A stretch of 64,000 nucleotides of DNA from Streptomyces sp. NBC_00239. GTDB taxonomy: Bacteria > Actinomycetota > Actinomycetes > Streptomycetales > Streptomycetaceae. Positions within the stretch are counted from its first letter, which is position 1. Every line of letters starts with the position of its first letter. The stretch lies in contig NZ_CP108095.1 of the NCBI RefSeq assembly GCF_036194065.1, forward strand, positions 8,184,001-8,248,000. The letters run 5' to 3'. The notes beneath the pieces are model-generated. The model saw only the letters and a list, made by a program, of their open reading frames with translations, searched no databases and was not told the DNA's origin. Of the stretch, positions 50,773 through 59,501 are shown piece after piece. A program made the position numbers and the translations under genes.

Positions 50773-50787
50773 TCTAGCACCGCTAGA
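50773..50787. promoter_or_regulatory. TetR operator 1
   Basis: TCTAGC-ACC-GCTAGA is a perfect 6-bp inverted repeat with a 3-base spacer, 8 bases upstream of the repressor start codon. Confidence 0.65.
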
Positions 50788-50824
50788 CAATCGAGCGGCA
50801 GTAGTACTAGCTTTGCCTCATCAG

Positions 50825-50837
50825 CTAGCAACGCTAG
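50825..50837. promoter_or_regulatory. TetR operator 2
   Basis: CTAGC-AAC-GCTAG repeats the core of operator 1, 18 bases upstream of the DUF1772-like gene. The two centres are about 51 bp apart, close to five helical turns. A lone CTAGC half-site lies between them near 50807. Confidence 0.65.
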
Positions 50838-50855
50838 ATCCCAGGAAGGGTCATC

Positions 50856-51302
50856 ATGCTCAACGCACTCGAGGTCTTCACCACGGTGGTCGTCGGCGTG
50901 ATGGTGGGGGTGGAGTTCTCCGTCGCCTTCGTCATGAACCGGATCTTCAACGCGCTCCCGGAGGACAGTGGCCAACTCGGCCGCGCACACGGGGGCCGGA
51001 TGCTCGGCGCCGTGATGCCGGTCTGGTACATCGGCTCGCTCGTCCTCGTCGCGGTCTGGGCCATCGCCGGACGGCACCACGACGGCGCCGGACTCGTCGT
51101 CACCGCCGGCGCGCTGCTGATCCTCAGCGTGATCATGTCGATCCTGCTGCTCGTCCCGATCAACAACCGGAGCAAGACGTGGACCCCCGAAAACCGGCCC
51201 GCCGACTGGAAGGAGCAGTCGAACCGCTGGGACCGCTACCACTACGCCCGCGTCGCCGTCATCATCGCCGCCTTCACCCTGCTGGCCGCCGCCCTCGTCT
51301 GA
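50856..51302 (+). CDS. DUF1772-like (anthrone oxygenase-like) membrane protein
   Basis: 148 residues with four predicted spans: VFTTVVVGVMVGVEFSVAFV, MPVWYIGSLVLVAVWAIAG, LVVTAGALLILSVIMSILLL and VAVIIAAFTLLAAALV. The sequence PINNRSKTWTPENRPADWKE after span 3 is characteristic of DUF1772 proteins, a family that includes anthrone oxygenase-like enzymes and uncharacterised membrane proteins. Controlled by the divergent TetR protein from the two operators. A detoxification or stress role is possible but not shown. Confidence 0.8.
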   Translation: MLNALEVFTTVVVGVMVGVEFSVAFVMNRIFNALPEDSGQLGRAHGGRMLGAVMPVWYIGSLVLVAVWAIAGRHHDGAGLVVTAGALLILSVIMSILLLVPINNRSKTWTPENRPADWKEQSNRWDRYHYARVAVIIAAFTLLAAALV

Positions 51303-51519
51303 ACCGCGGGCCGATCCCGGTGGGAGACCCAGGCAGCACCGAGGCCGCGGTGAAGCCTCAGGCTTTGACGCCCCCCACTGCCCAAGGGCCCATGTCTACG
51401 GCGGACTCGATGCACGGGGCCGCAGTGCCTCAACGGAAGTTGACACGCGGATGACCAAGTCTTCTCGTGCGCCCGATGAGCGGTGCCGCCTTCCGGTAGG
51501 ACCGGGACCTCTTCCGACA

Positions 51520-52092
51520 TCACCCGCGCGATCGGGTCCCGCCGGCCGGGCTGTGCCGCACCGTGGTGCTGGGACCTGCCTCGCGAAGCCATGCGTCGAG
51601 GGAGACGTAGTCGGTGTCAGTGAGGCCCTGGCGGGCGTCGACGCGGTGGAGGAGGGCTCGTCCCCGGTGGTGTGTGGCGACCCAGGCCCGGTCGATGCCG
51701 GTGATCTCGTCGTCGACCCAGATGAACGGGCGTCCGGCGGCCCATTCGACGAGGGTGCGGGTCTTCCAGTGGAGGCCGAGCCGTTCGTCCTGGCCGTCGA
51801 TGGCGGACGGCTCCGGCCACGTCACGACGGGAAGCCGCGGCAGGCCGATGCGCGGCGCGACCAGCTCGTTCGCGTCGTCCATCCAGGTCGTTGCCCACAC
51901 CAGGTCGCAGGGCAGCATCGCCAGTCGCGCCCCGTGTCCCGGGTCGAGTCGGGTGAGCAGCGGGTGAGCGTCGCCCCCGGGCGGCTCCGAGCCCGCCGGG
52001 TAAGTCGGGTACGGCTCCGTCGCGCCGAAGGGAATGAGCGGACCGTCCACGTCGAGGAAGAGCAGCGGGCGCTGGACAGCAGAACCGGTCAT
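51520..52092 (-). CDS. HAD-like hydrolase
   Basis: 190 residues. The N-terminus LLFLDVDGPLIPFG carries the DxDG motif I of the haloacid dehalogenase fold, and PFIWVDDEITGIDRAWV gives the acidic motif IV. LVWATTWMDDANELVAP with the TTW segment is typical of the small streptomycete HAD-domain proteins. A magnesium-dependent phosphohydrolase on an unknown substrate. The ATG at 52092 was chosen; longer in-frame sequence upstream is the antisense of the neighbouring gene. Confidence 0.8.
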   Translation of the reverse strand: MTGSAVQRPLLFLDVDGPLIPFGATEPYPTYPAGSEPPGGDAHPLLTRLDPGHGARLAMLPCDLVWATTWMDDANELVAPRIGLPRLPVVTWPEPSAIDGQDERLGLHWKTRTLVEWAAGRPFIWVDDEITGIDRAWVATHHRGRALLHRVDARQGLTDTDYVSLDAWLREAGPSTTVRHSPAGGTRSRG

Positions 52093-52294
52093 GACACCAC
52101 CGTAGCGAGCCGTCGCCGACACCGTCGGGCGCGCCGGGGAGGCGCTGACCGGCCGTCTTCGCCGACGTGATCGTGTTCCTCGACTGGAACGGCGACGGGA
52201 AGGGGACCCCGGAAGCTCTACTTCGTGGGCGGGTCCCAGGACCCGTAGCTGGTCCTGCAGGGGAGTGGTGAACGCTGCTGCGGCGTGCACAGCG

Positions 52295-52335
52295 TGGAAA
52301 TCTTGCTTTCCATCTGACGGAAGATTAACTTTCCA
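52295..52335. promoter_or_regulatory. two tandem palindromic operators abutting a start codon
   Basis: TGGAAA-TCTTGC-TTTCCA (52295-52312) is a perfect 6-bp inverted repeat with a 6-base spacer. CGGAAG-ATTAAC-TTTCCA (52318-52335) has the same spacing and right half. Centres are 23 bp apart. The second ends one base before the ATG at 52336. No Shine-Dalgarno sequence fits between. Confidence 0.6.
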
Positions 52336-53502
52336 ATGATGGAAGCCGAGTTGAACCGCCTGATGGCCAAGATGCGCACCACCCACCGGCAGGTGGGGAA
52401 CTTGCAGCGGGACCTGCGGGCCGCCGAGCGTCAGCGGGATCGCGATGTCGCCGACGTGAACGCGTACGCGCAAGCCCGCAAGGAAGCACGGGGCACTGCC
52501 AGCATGCGGGCGCTCGCCCGAGAACTCGGCGTCACCCATCCGGCGATCTCGGCCATGGTCGAGCGGGCGGCGAAGAACTCCTACTCCCTCATCAATCAGT
52601 CGCCCTTGGTACCCATCCTCTCTGCTCAGCAGGCCACCGACTACGTCAAGAGCGGGGCTTTCGGCTACGTCACCGGAGCGATGGTCGCCATGAGCGAGGC
52701 CGACATCCTCATGGAGTCCGGGCGGCACCCGAGGGCCTTCGCCGACGGCACCCGCATCTCGCCTCCGAACCTGCTGCTGCGCAACGGCGAAGGCGAACTC
52801 CTGGGCGTGGAGGAGTGCCTGGCGGGGTACGGCGGCACTGGCCCGAGCAACACCGTGCGCCTGCTGACAGACCTCGGCTGGAGCGAGGACGTCGCCCGCG
52901 AGGCCTTCCGCTACCTCTACGTCGAGTTCGACATCGAGCGAGGCGTCCTCCGCGGCAGCGAGCAGTCCCTGTACCACTGCGGCGGGAACCTGGAAATCGT
53001 CGGCGAACGCCTCGTCGCACGCCTGCGCGCCGCCCTGCCGCACGCGAGCCCCAGCCGGAACGCCCGTGACCCCCTCGGACTGCGAGCCTGGACCGACGAG
53101 ATCCTCGACCGGCCGCAGGACCACCCGTGGGCGGCGGGCCCCCGCGTCGCGCGTGTCTACCTCAACCGCAACGCCGCCGCCGGCCTCCAGGACCGCCGCT
53201 ACCAGCCCGGGCAGCGCAACACCCCCGTCAGCGTGGTCATCGAGCAGGGGGAGCTGCAGTTGTGGTGCAGCGCCCTGAACCCGTCGGACTGGACCGAGCT
53301 CCTCTCCCGGGAGCAGCTCGACGTGCTGGCGGCCGTCGACATCTACCCCGCCGATGCCGAGCAGCGCAGCTGGCTCGACAGCTTCCTTCCCCGTCGGCGC
53401 GAACGCCCCGACTACATCGACATTTCCGCCGACGGCACGCACACGCTTCAGTACGAGCCGCACGGCGTTGAACGCGACAGCGTGACCACGGAAGAATCCT
53501 GA
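52336..53502 (+). CDS. HTH-containing protein of unknown function
   Basis: 388 residues. An N-terminal coiled coil (RQVGNLQRDLRAAERQRDRD) leads to a helix-turn-helix, SMRALARELGVTHPAISAMV. The rest is a large domain I do not recognise, with NGEGELLGVEECLAGYGGTG, LYHCGGNLEIVGERLVARLR and IEQGELQLWCSALNPSDWTE; the GYGGTGP segment could bind a nucleotide or amide ligand. It probably represses itself through the tandem palindromes that touch its start codon. The ATG at 52339 is an alternative start. Confidence 0.65.
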   Translation: MMEAELNRLMAKMRTTHRQVGNLQRDLRAAERQRDRDVADVNAYAQARKEARGTASMRALARELGVTHPAISAMVERAAKNSYSLINQSPLVPILSAQQATDYVKSGAFGYVTGAMVAMSEADILMESGRHPRAFADGTRISPPNLLLRNGEGELLGVEECLAGYGGTGPSNTVRLLTDLGWSEDVAREAFRYLYVEFDIERGVLRGSEQSLYHCGGNLEIVGERLVARLRAALPHASPSRNARDPLGLRAWTDEILDRPQDHPWAAGPRVARVYLNRNAAAGLQDRRYQPGQRNTPVSVVIEQGELQLWCSALNPSDWTELLSREQLDVLAAVDIYPADAEQRSWLDSFLPRRRERPDYIDISADGTHTLQYEPHGVERDSVTTEES

Positions 53503-53599
53503 TCTGCATGGCGACCCCGGACAAGCTGTCGGCCCCTTCACCACGATGAGGACGAGGGGGCCGGCGCATTGGGGACGACAACCTGTTGCGCTTTGTGGC

Positions 53600-53785
53600 G
53601 GAAAGTGCGCTATGGCCATGGTCGCGGCCACGGTGACATCGGCGGACAGGTGAGCTCGGGCTCCGAGGATCGTGTGGTTGACGCCGATCCGGTGTCCGAG
53701 GGCGGCGCCTTCTGCGACGAGGCTGGCGGTGACTTCGCAGTTGAAGCCGATCTGGGCGCCGGTGCACAGGACCTGCGGCCCGGCC
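53600..53785 (-). pseudogene. left-handed beta-helix (hexapeptide) fragment
   Basis: The minus strand reads TGAQIGFNCEVTASLVAEGA then LGHRIGVNHTILGARAHLSA, with the six-residue periodicity of hexapeptide-repeat acyltransferases (compare GlmU). No catalytic part or start remains. Confidence 0.4.
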
Positions 53786-53986
53786 CAGCTCGACAAGATG
53801 CTGACCGAAGCCCGTCCCCAGAACGCCTGGCTCCGCGAGGGGACTTCGGTTCCGCAGCAGCAGGTGGCCCGGGATTTCGGGAAGTCCCGGGCCAAGGCGC
53901 TGAAGGACGTCAAGGATCAGTTGCCGGTGCGGCAGCGGGCCGGGATGTCGGAGTGGAAGAAGAAGCGGGGAGCGCTGCCGCGGGTC
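53786..53986 (+). pseudogene. TnpB (IS605 OrfB) N-terminal fragment
   Basis: TEARPQNAWLREGTSVPQQQ followed by VARDFGKSRAKALKDVKDQL and RAGMSEWKKKR matches the N-terminal helical part of IS200/IS605-family TnpB proteins. The RuvC domain and any transposon end are absent, and the frame fails soon after 53990. Confidence 0.6.
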
Positions 53987-54123
53987 GCAGATCATGGCGG
54001 CCCCGGCTCTGACGGGACGACCCTTGTCGGCGGACGCGTCTGCGCAGTAGAGAATCTCGCGTGCTGAGCGCCGGGTCAGGGCAACCGGGTGCCTGATTGC
54101 GCCCGGTTGGTAGCGTCACCGCC

Positions 54124-54807
54124 ATGAATCAAGATCGTGTGCTCGAAGCATTTCGTCGGGAATCCGGGGCCCTCGCTGACGCTGTGTCAGGACTGTCCGA
54201 AGCTGAGTGGAACCTCCCGACACGCTGCACCCCCTGGACCGTACGTGACCTACTCGGGCACGTGTGCGTCGTGATCGATTGGCTTCCGGGCATGCTGGAC
54301 GCGCGGGCCCCGGGTGAGGCCAGTGTTTCCGCTGCGGATTACTACCGCCCGGACGACCGCTTTTCACCCCAGACCAACAGTGCCCGGATCGCTCTGGCTC
54401 AGGGCCGGGCAGCAGAGCCGGCCGATGGTGCCGCCTTCGCCGAGGATTTCACCGCGACCTGGCGGCGGGTCGACCGGCTGTGCCGGGTACAGCCGGCCAG
54501 CCGTACCGTGTGGACACGCCATGGTGACGCCATGCTCCTGTCGGAGTTCCTGCTCACCCGAGTCGTCGAAGTCGCCGTCCACGGCCTTGACCTGGCTGAC
54601 GCACTCGGATGCGAACCCTGGCTCACCCCGTCAGCCGGTGGCGCCGTGCTGGAGCTGCTTCTCGGCGCAGAACAGATGGCGGCCGCCGACGTATTGGGTT
54701 GGAGCCAACCGCATTTCCTGCGCAAAGCTACCGGCCGCGAGCCGTTGGCCGAATCAGAGAGTGCGCAGGTCGAACAGCTCGGCATCCGATGGCTCGCCCT
54801 GGGATGA
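54124..54807 (+). CDS. maleylpyruvate isomerase-like (DinB fold) protein
   Basis: 227 residues. The N-terminal helical bundle is of the mycothiol-dependent maleylpyruvate isomerase/TIGR03083 type: LSEAEWNLPTRCTPWTVRDL, LGHVCVVIDWLPGML and LLTRVVEVAVHGLDLADALG. Metal-binding histidines are the His of LLGHV and of VAVHGLDL. These proteins use metal and mycothiol for transfer or isomerisation reactions; the substrate is unknown. ATG at 54124 begins the conserved part. Confidence 0.8.
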   Translation: MNQDRVLEAFRRESGALADAVSGLSEAEWNLPTRCTPWTVRDLLGHVCVVIDWLPGMLDARAPGEASVSAADYYRPDDRFSPQTNSARIALAQGRAAEPADGAAFAEDFTATWRRVDRLCRVQPASRTVWTRHGDAMLLSEFLLTRVVEVAVHGLDLADALGCEPWLTPSAGGAVLELLLGAEQMAAADVLGWSQPHFLRKATGREPLAESESAQVEQLGIRWLALG

Positions 54808-54950
54808 CACCTGCGCTCCACTGCAACAAGATCATCCTCGACAGAGCTCGGAACGATTGCTGCCCACGTTCAACAGACCCAGGTTGCACGGAACTTTGGT
54901 CAGACGGGGAGGGCGCTGACATTCCCTACCGGGCGTGCTCGGCAGAGTGG

Positions 54951-55654
54951 TCACCGGGCGGGCAGCCCGATGCGTCGCAGCCATGCCTCGACTTCGGTGC
55001 CGGCGTCCTTGACCTCTTCGCCGCGTACTGCGAGACCCTCGGCGATGGTCGCTCCGGGGCAGGAGACGGCGTAGTCGCGTTCGGTGGTGCCCAGGCCGCT
55101 CATGGCGTGGGTGGTGACCGGGTGGACGGTCTTGCCGCGGAAGTCGAGGGATTCCGTGAACGTCGTCATGATCATCGGTGCCCGGACGTTCCAGACGGGG
55201 CTGGCCAGGAGGATGGTGTCGTAGCCGTCGAGGAAGGGCAGGCGGCCTTCGATGGCCGGTCGGGCGTCGGTGTCCTGCTCGCGGACGTTGCGCTTCACTG
55301 TCGCGTCGTAGTCCCACGGGTAGGGGCGGCGGCCTGGATCCGATAGGTGTCGCAGGCGATGCGGTCGGTGATCTTCTCGGCGAGCACCTCGGTGTTGCCG
55401 ACCTTCAGGTCGGTACGCCCGCCGTAGTAGTAGTTCTCGCCCGCGCGGGAGAAGTAGGCCAGCAGGACTCGTTTCACAGGGCCTCCGGTCGTCGCGGCGG
55501 ACTGGGAGGGGGCGGGGGAGGCGCTGGGTGGTGGTGAGGACGGTGAGCAGCCCGTCAGGTGGGTCGTGCTCGAAGCGGCGGCTGCTGTCAGCAGCGCGCC
55601 GCGCAGAACGGTGCGCCTGCTCGGCAGGGCGGCACGGTGCTGCGGCGTGATCAT
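54951..55654 (-). pseudogene. flavodoxin-like lipoprotein, single-base frameshift
   Basis: The N-terminal frame has twin arginines (SRRTVLRGALLTAAAA), a lipobox HLTGC and the flavodoxin strand RVLLAYFSRAGENYYYGGRT. It then continues only in another frame: PYPWDYDATVKRNVREQDTD, FLDGYDTILLASPVWN and FTESLDFRGKTVHPVTTHA. One base is missing near 55327, where GAC would be expected and GC is found. Whole length would be about 234 residues, a normal membrane-attached flavodoxin of the kind found beside aldo/keto reductases. A real mutation or a sequencing error could explain it. Confidence 0.75.
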
Positions 55655-55741
55655 GGTGGACGGCTCCCGGTGCGCCGTGAAGAGTGCGGGGCCGGGCGGG
55701 TGCCGCTGGCGTTCGGGGCACCGCGGCCGACAAGAGGGCCT

Positions 55742-56593
55742 TCAGCTGTCCAGGCGGTGTCCTGCGAGCCGGGTGACCATCTCGGGGTCGTGATGGTCGA
55801 AGAACAGGGAGCGGCCGCTGTCGAGGGTGGCGATCTGGGCCATCTGCTCGTCGGTGAGCTCGAAGTCGAAGACGTCGAAGTTCTCGGCCATGCGCTCGGC
55901 CCGCACCGACTTGGGGATGGCGATGACGCCGCGCTGGGTGAGCCAGCGCAGCACGACCTGGGCGACGGACTTGCCGTGCTGCTTGCCGATCCCGGCGAGC
56001 AGGGGGTTGGTGAACAGGTCGTTCCTGCCTTCGGCGAACCCGCCCCAGGACTGGATCTGCACGGTGTGCTCGCGCATGAGGTCCTGGTAGTCGGCGCGCT
56101 GGAAGAAGGGGTGGGTCTCGATCTGGTTGACCTGCGGGGCGATCTCGTTGTTGATGATCAGGTCGATCAGCCGGTCGGGGTAGAAGTTGGCGACGCCGAT
56201 CGACTTCGCCGCGCCCTCGCGGTGGAGCGCCTCCATGGCGCGCCACTGGCCGTAGACGTCGCCGAAGGGCTGGTGCATCAGGTACAGGTCGAGGTGGTCC
56301 AGGCCCAGTTTGGTCAGGGACGTCTCGAACGCGCGGCGGGTGTTTTCCTGGGCGGGAGCCTCCTGGACCCACAGCTTGGTGGTGACGAACAGCTCCTCGC
56401 GCGGGACGCCGCTGGACTTGATGGCGCGGCCGACGGCTTCTTCGTTGCCGTAGGCGGCGGCGGTGTCCAGCAGGCGGTAGCCGGTGGCCAGGGCTTCGGA
56501 GACGGCGCGCTCGGTGTCCTCGGCGGGGATCCGGTAGACGCCGAAGCCGAGGAGCGGCATCTTGACGCCGTTGTTGAGGGTGACGGTCTGCAT
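55742..56593 (-). CDS. aldo/keto reductase
   Basis: 283 residues, an (alpha/beta)8 barrel NADPH-dependent reductase. [20 protein letters not shown] starts the fold; the catalytic tetrad is Asp and Tyr in [12 protein letters not shown], Lys in LFVTTKLWV and His in [11 protein letters not shown]. The C-terminus contains [20 protein letters not shown], which binds the cofactor. It lies downstream in the sense of, and next to, the broken flavodoxin gene on the same strand, suggesting a former redox operon. ATG at 56593. Confidence 0.88.
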   Translation of the reverse strand: MQTVTLNNGVKMPLLGFGVYRIPAEDTERAVSEALATGYRLLDTAAAYGNEEAVGRAIKSSGVPREELFVTTKLWVQEAPAQENTRRAFETSLTKLGLDHLDLYLMHQPFGDVYGQWRAMEALHREGAAKSIGVANFYPDRLIDLIINNEIAPQVNQIETHPFFQRADYQDLMREHTVQIQSWGGFAEGRNDLFTNPLLAGIGKQHGKSVAQVVLRWLTQRGVIAIPKSVRAERMAENFDVFDFELTDEQMAQIATLDSGRSLFFDHHDPEMVTRLAGHRLDS

Positions 56594-56616
56594 GAACGGG
56601 ATGTCCTTCGCTGAGC

Positions 56617-56655
56617 GGGTGGGCGCGGGTGGGCGCGGGTGGGGGCGGGTGGTCA
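56617..56655. repeat. short G-rich tandem repeat
   Basis: The 10-base unit GGTGGGCGCG is repeated about three and a half times with small changes just upstream of the aldo/keto reductase start. The G-rich strand could form a G-quadruplex. Confidence 0.5.
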
Positions 56656-56854
56656 GGGCGGATGACTGTCCTCTCACTCTCGCCCGGCCCGCCAGGTCGT
56701 GCCGGTCGAAGCCTGGACACACCGAGGGGGCAGCGTCTTCTTCATCAACCGTCGCCCGGATTTCTCGGGTGTGGGCAGGGCGGGCTCTTCCGGGGTAATG
56801 ACAGGGCCCCCCTCCCGTCTGAGGCGCGGCTGGCTGCCGGGTGAGACTGGGGTC

Positions 56855-57187
56855 ATGGCATCCGAGAGCGCGAACAGCGAGGGCGCCGAGCGGGCCGCTT
56901 CCCTGCGCGCCCGCCGCACCCAGACCAGCTCCGAGCGTGTCAGTCTCACCGTCGGCGCCGGCATCCGCCGTACCCCCGGCTTGCCCGCGAGGAGCTGGCC
57001 ACCCTCGCCGGCATCAGCATCGACTTCTGCGTGCGCCTGGAACACGGCAAGGAGACCCGCGCCAGCCCCGCCGTCCTCGATTCCCTCGCCCGCGCCCTGC
57101 ACATAGGCCCGGCAGGCCCTGGCGGATCGTCTCGCCGGACTGCGCCGGGGCGCCGGCCTGTCCGGGGGCGACATCGCCGAGTGCTGA
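56855..57187 (+). pseudogene. XRE/MmyB-type regulator fragment, frameshifted
   Basis: The N-terminal part reads [20 protein letters not shown] then GIRRTPGL in one frame. The HTH continues in others: [40 protein letters not shown]. This is the usual DNA-binding part of MmyB-type regulators that sit divergent to SDR or AKR genes, as here. The C-terminal ligand domain is missing. Confidence 0.6.
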
Positions 57188-57381
57188 GCGACACCCTCGG
57201 GATGGCGCATCGTCACGTCCGCGCCTCCGGCTCCGGGCGGCCCGGGGCAGGTTGATCAGTCCTGCGTATCCGGCGATCTGCAGGGAGTCGGCCGGGATGT
57301 GGTCGTACGGGAAGCCGACCACGTCCCACCTGGTGGCAGGGACGTGAGCAGGGGCGCGGCAGCTTCGTATGCTTCGCTCAG

Positions 57382-57594
57382 ACGGAAGTGATCATCCGTG
57401 CTCTGCGGTCGACGGCAACATCCGTCCGCCTGCCCATCCTGTCTGTTCTGGGAGTTCCGAGAACGAAACACGTAGGCCGTATCACGGCTCTGACTGTTGC
57501 GCTGGGCGTACTGGTCGCCCCTTCGCCTGCCATAGCCACAGGCACAGCCGCAGCCACTGAGGCAGCAGCACCTCGTTCCTTGCTTGCGGGATAG
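57382..57594 (+). CDS. possible short secreted peptide
   Basis: A 68-residue frame whose second half, GRITALTVALGVLVAPSPAI followed by ATGTAAATEAAAP, looks like a signal peptide with a cut after AIA or ATA, then a stop shortly after. It may be a truncated secreted protein gene. No ribosome binding site of note. Confidence 0.25.
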   Translation, partial: TEVIIRALRSTATSVRLPILSVLGVPRTKHVGRITALTVALGVLVAPSPAIATGTAAATEAAAPRSLLAG

Positions 57595-57661
57595 GTACAG
57601 GTCAGAGCGTTTTCGGTGAAGGGGTGGCGGCGCCGGTATACCGCGCGGCATACTCGAAGGC

Positions 57662-57913
57662 GTGGTAGATACCAGCGTCAAGATCGGCGACGTGACCAGG
57701 GACAAGCTGAAGGCCGTGGCCGACGGGGCGGGCATGTCCATGAAGGGTTACCTCGCCCGTGTGGCCTCGGAGAAGGAGCACGAGCAGGCGCTCGAGACCG
57801 CCACCGCGGCCTTCCGTCGCGTCCTCGGTGTACCCGGGATCCTGGATCGCTTCGACGCCGACTTCGGGGGCGTGCCCCGCGCCGCCGGCCGCCAGACCCC
57901 CCGGGCGGCCTGA
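57662..57913 (+). CDS. antitoxin of a Fic-type toxin-antitoxin pair
   Basis: 83 residues from GTG. VDTSVKIGDVTRDKLKAVAD then GAGMSMKGYLARVASEKEHE is a ribbon-helix-helix-like DNA-binding start followed by an amphipathic helix, typical of the small antitoxins that come before Fic-family toxins in streptomycetes. The stop is 4 bases before the toxin GTG, so the two are co-translated. It should bind the toxin and repress the operon. Confidence 0.7.
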   Translation: MVDTSVKIGDVTRDKLKAVADGAGMSMKGYLARVASEKEHEQALETATAAFRRVLGVPGILDRFDADFGGVPRAAGRQTPRAA

Positions 57914-57917
57914 ACCT

Positions 57918-58298
57918 GTGGAACTGCTCGTCGACTTCCGATGGCTCCTGGCCCGCCAGGAAGACATCCTCACCAACGACCTCACCGTCAACGACCTCAG
58001 CGTCCTCGTCGGCATGGCGGCCCGCCACCGCGTCGACCCGCCCCGCCTCGACCACAGCCACCCCGACGCGTTCTGGCGCGCCGCGGTCTTCCTGGAGGAG
58101 TGCGTACTCCTACGCCCCCTCCCCGCCCGCAACGAGGCGTACGGCTACGGCATCGCCCTCGCCTACCTGGAAGCCTCGGGCGAACGCGTCGACGAGACGT
58201 ACGACCCCTGGCGCGACCTGATCAACGACATCCGCACCCTGCACCTGGACTCGTACGCGATCGCCGACCGCCTGCGCGCGATGCGGCAGAGCCGCTGA
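57918..58298 (+). CDS. Fic/Doc-family toxin component (degenerate motif)
   Basis: 126 residues from GTG. LLVDFRWLLARQEDILTNDL, TVNDLSVLVGMAARHRVDPP and FLEECVLLRPLPARNEAYGY align with the streptomycete Fic-family toxins. The usual active-site motif HPFxxGNxR appears here as RPLPARNEAYG, lacking the catalytic His and the phosphate-binding Gly, so AMP or phosphate transfer of the usual kind is doubtful. It may have another activity or be a non-catalytic relative. Pairs with the upstream antitoxin. Confidence 0.75.
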   Translation: MELLVDFRWLLARQEDILTNDLTVNDLSVLVGMAARHRVDPPRLDHSHPDAFWRAAVFLEECVLLRPLPARNEAYGYGIALAYLEASGERVDETYDPWRDLINDIRTLHLDSYAIADRLRAMRQSR

Positions 58299-58389
58299 AC
58301 GGCAGCGGAGCAGTCGAGTAGCTGAGGCTCCAGCGCGCTCGGCAGCGACTGCGGATCGAACGGATGCCGAGGCAGAGGATTCAGCAGCG

Positions 58390-58503
58390 TCAACCACGCT
58401 TACCGTCCCCGCCAGCCTTCCACGTGATGATGACCGCCGTGATGGAGAGCGCGAGCGCTGCCCATGTCGGCACGTCCCCCCCAGTCCATGGCCCACCTTG
58501 CAT
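58390..58503 (-). CDS. possible small membrane peptide (37 aa)
   Basis: MQGGPWTGGDVPTWAALALS then ITAVIITWKAGGDGKRG: one hydrophobic span and a basic tail. The layout is similar to the 42-residue protein at 19387. No ribosome binding site of note; evidence is weak. Confidence 0.3.
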   Translation of the reverse strand: MQGGPWTGGDVPTWAALALSITAVIITWKAGGDGKRG

Positions 58504-58737
58504 GTGGGGCGGGCAGGCGGTCGAGCAGTGCTCGGCCACCACGCCGCAGCCTCGCTTGACACACGTAGGGCCGCACCGGGACAGCACCTTCCGAAACGAG
58601 CGGCGGCCGCCGGCAGTCAGTCGGTGTGCCCGATGTGCGTCACGTCGATGAGGGGCGAGAGTACTTGGACAGGTCGCGACGCGTCGTACGAGCTGCCTGT
58701 TCGACACTCCGTCTTCCGCGGCGCTGATCCCGAAGGC

Positions 58738-58920
58738 CTAGCGGCCGGACACCACGGTCGCGTTCGCGACCGGGATCAGGGCCAAGCCCGTCACGTTGGT
58801 GTACAGGAAGACACCGCGCTGCGGCTCCGTGATGTTGGCCGAGCGGCAGAAGGCCTTCGTCCAGGGATGGCAGCCCCAGGGCACACCGCTCGTCGTGAGG
58901 ACTCTCCACGTCCGCGTCGT
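58738..58920 (-). pseudogene. C-terminal fragment of an unknown secreted protein
   Basis: The minus strand reads LTTSGVPWGCHPWTKAFCRS then GVFLYTNVTGLALIPVANAT and a stop. It is coherent protein sequence without a start. Family not recognised. Confidence 0.3.
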
Positions 58921-59501
58921 GGTGGATGCCCGCGGCGGCCTGGGCGGAGGGCGAGGACGCCATCGGGCTGCCGCCGGCCCGCGCGGTCGGCGGCCTGTCC
59001 CAGACCCAGGTCGCGGACGCCTCGCAGCAGGCCAAGGAGCTCCTGGTGGCGGCTCGAGCGGACGCCGGCCTCCGAGGTCGTGGCGATGCTCGAATGTTCG
59101 TCCCCGGCCCTCGCGACGCTGACACGGAACCCGACCGCGCTGGTCACCCGGTTCGACCCGGCGGAGCTCTCGCAGAACCGTTATCGGGTGAAGATCCAGG
59201 GCCGGATCAGTACGAGACCGCACCGTCGGGCAAGGGCCTGCTGATCCGTACAGACCACAGCTTCGTTCATCCCGTCACCAGCGCCCGCCCGGGCGCGTAC
59301 GAGATCCCGCTGTCTGAGGCATCCGCAGGGGAGAGCCGAGTCCCCTCCACATCGTGGCAGGACGCGGAGGGGCTCGTCGGCAGGCCTGTCGTGCGCCCTG
59401 CTCGCGTTGGTCGCGAGCAGGACGCACCGCGCCGGTCCTTCCAGCCGTCCTCGGCGCGGCCTACACGCAGTTCGACTCCGGCGGCGTCATCACCCAGCCG
59501 C
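58921..59501 (+). pseudogene. decayed coding sequence, several frames
   Basis: Protein-like stretches occur in different frames: GLSQTQVADASQQAKELLVA near 58990-59060 and LATLTRNPTALVTRFDPAEL near 59110-59170. They look like one gene broken by several frameshifts. I do not recognise it. Confidence 0.35.

Noticed and set aside
51520..53913. A 797-codon minus-strand fusion protein
   Set aside because: Only the last 190 codons (the HAD protein) have protein character; the rest is antisense to the HTH protein gene.
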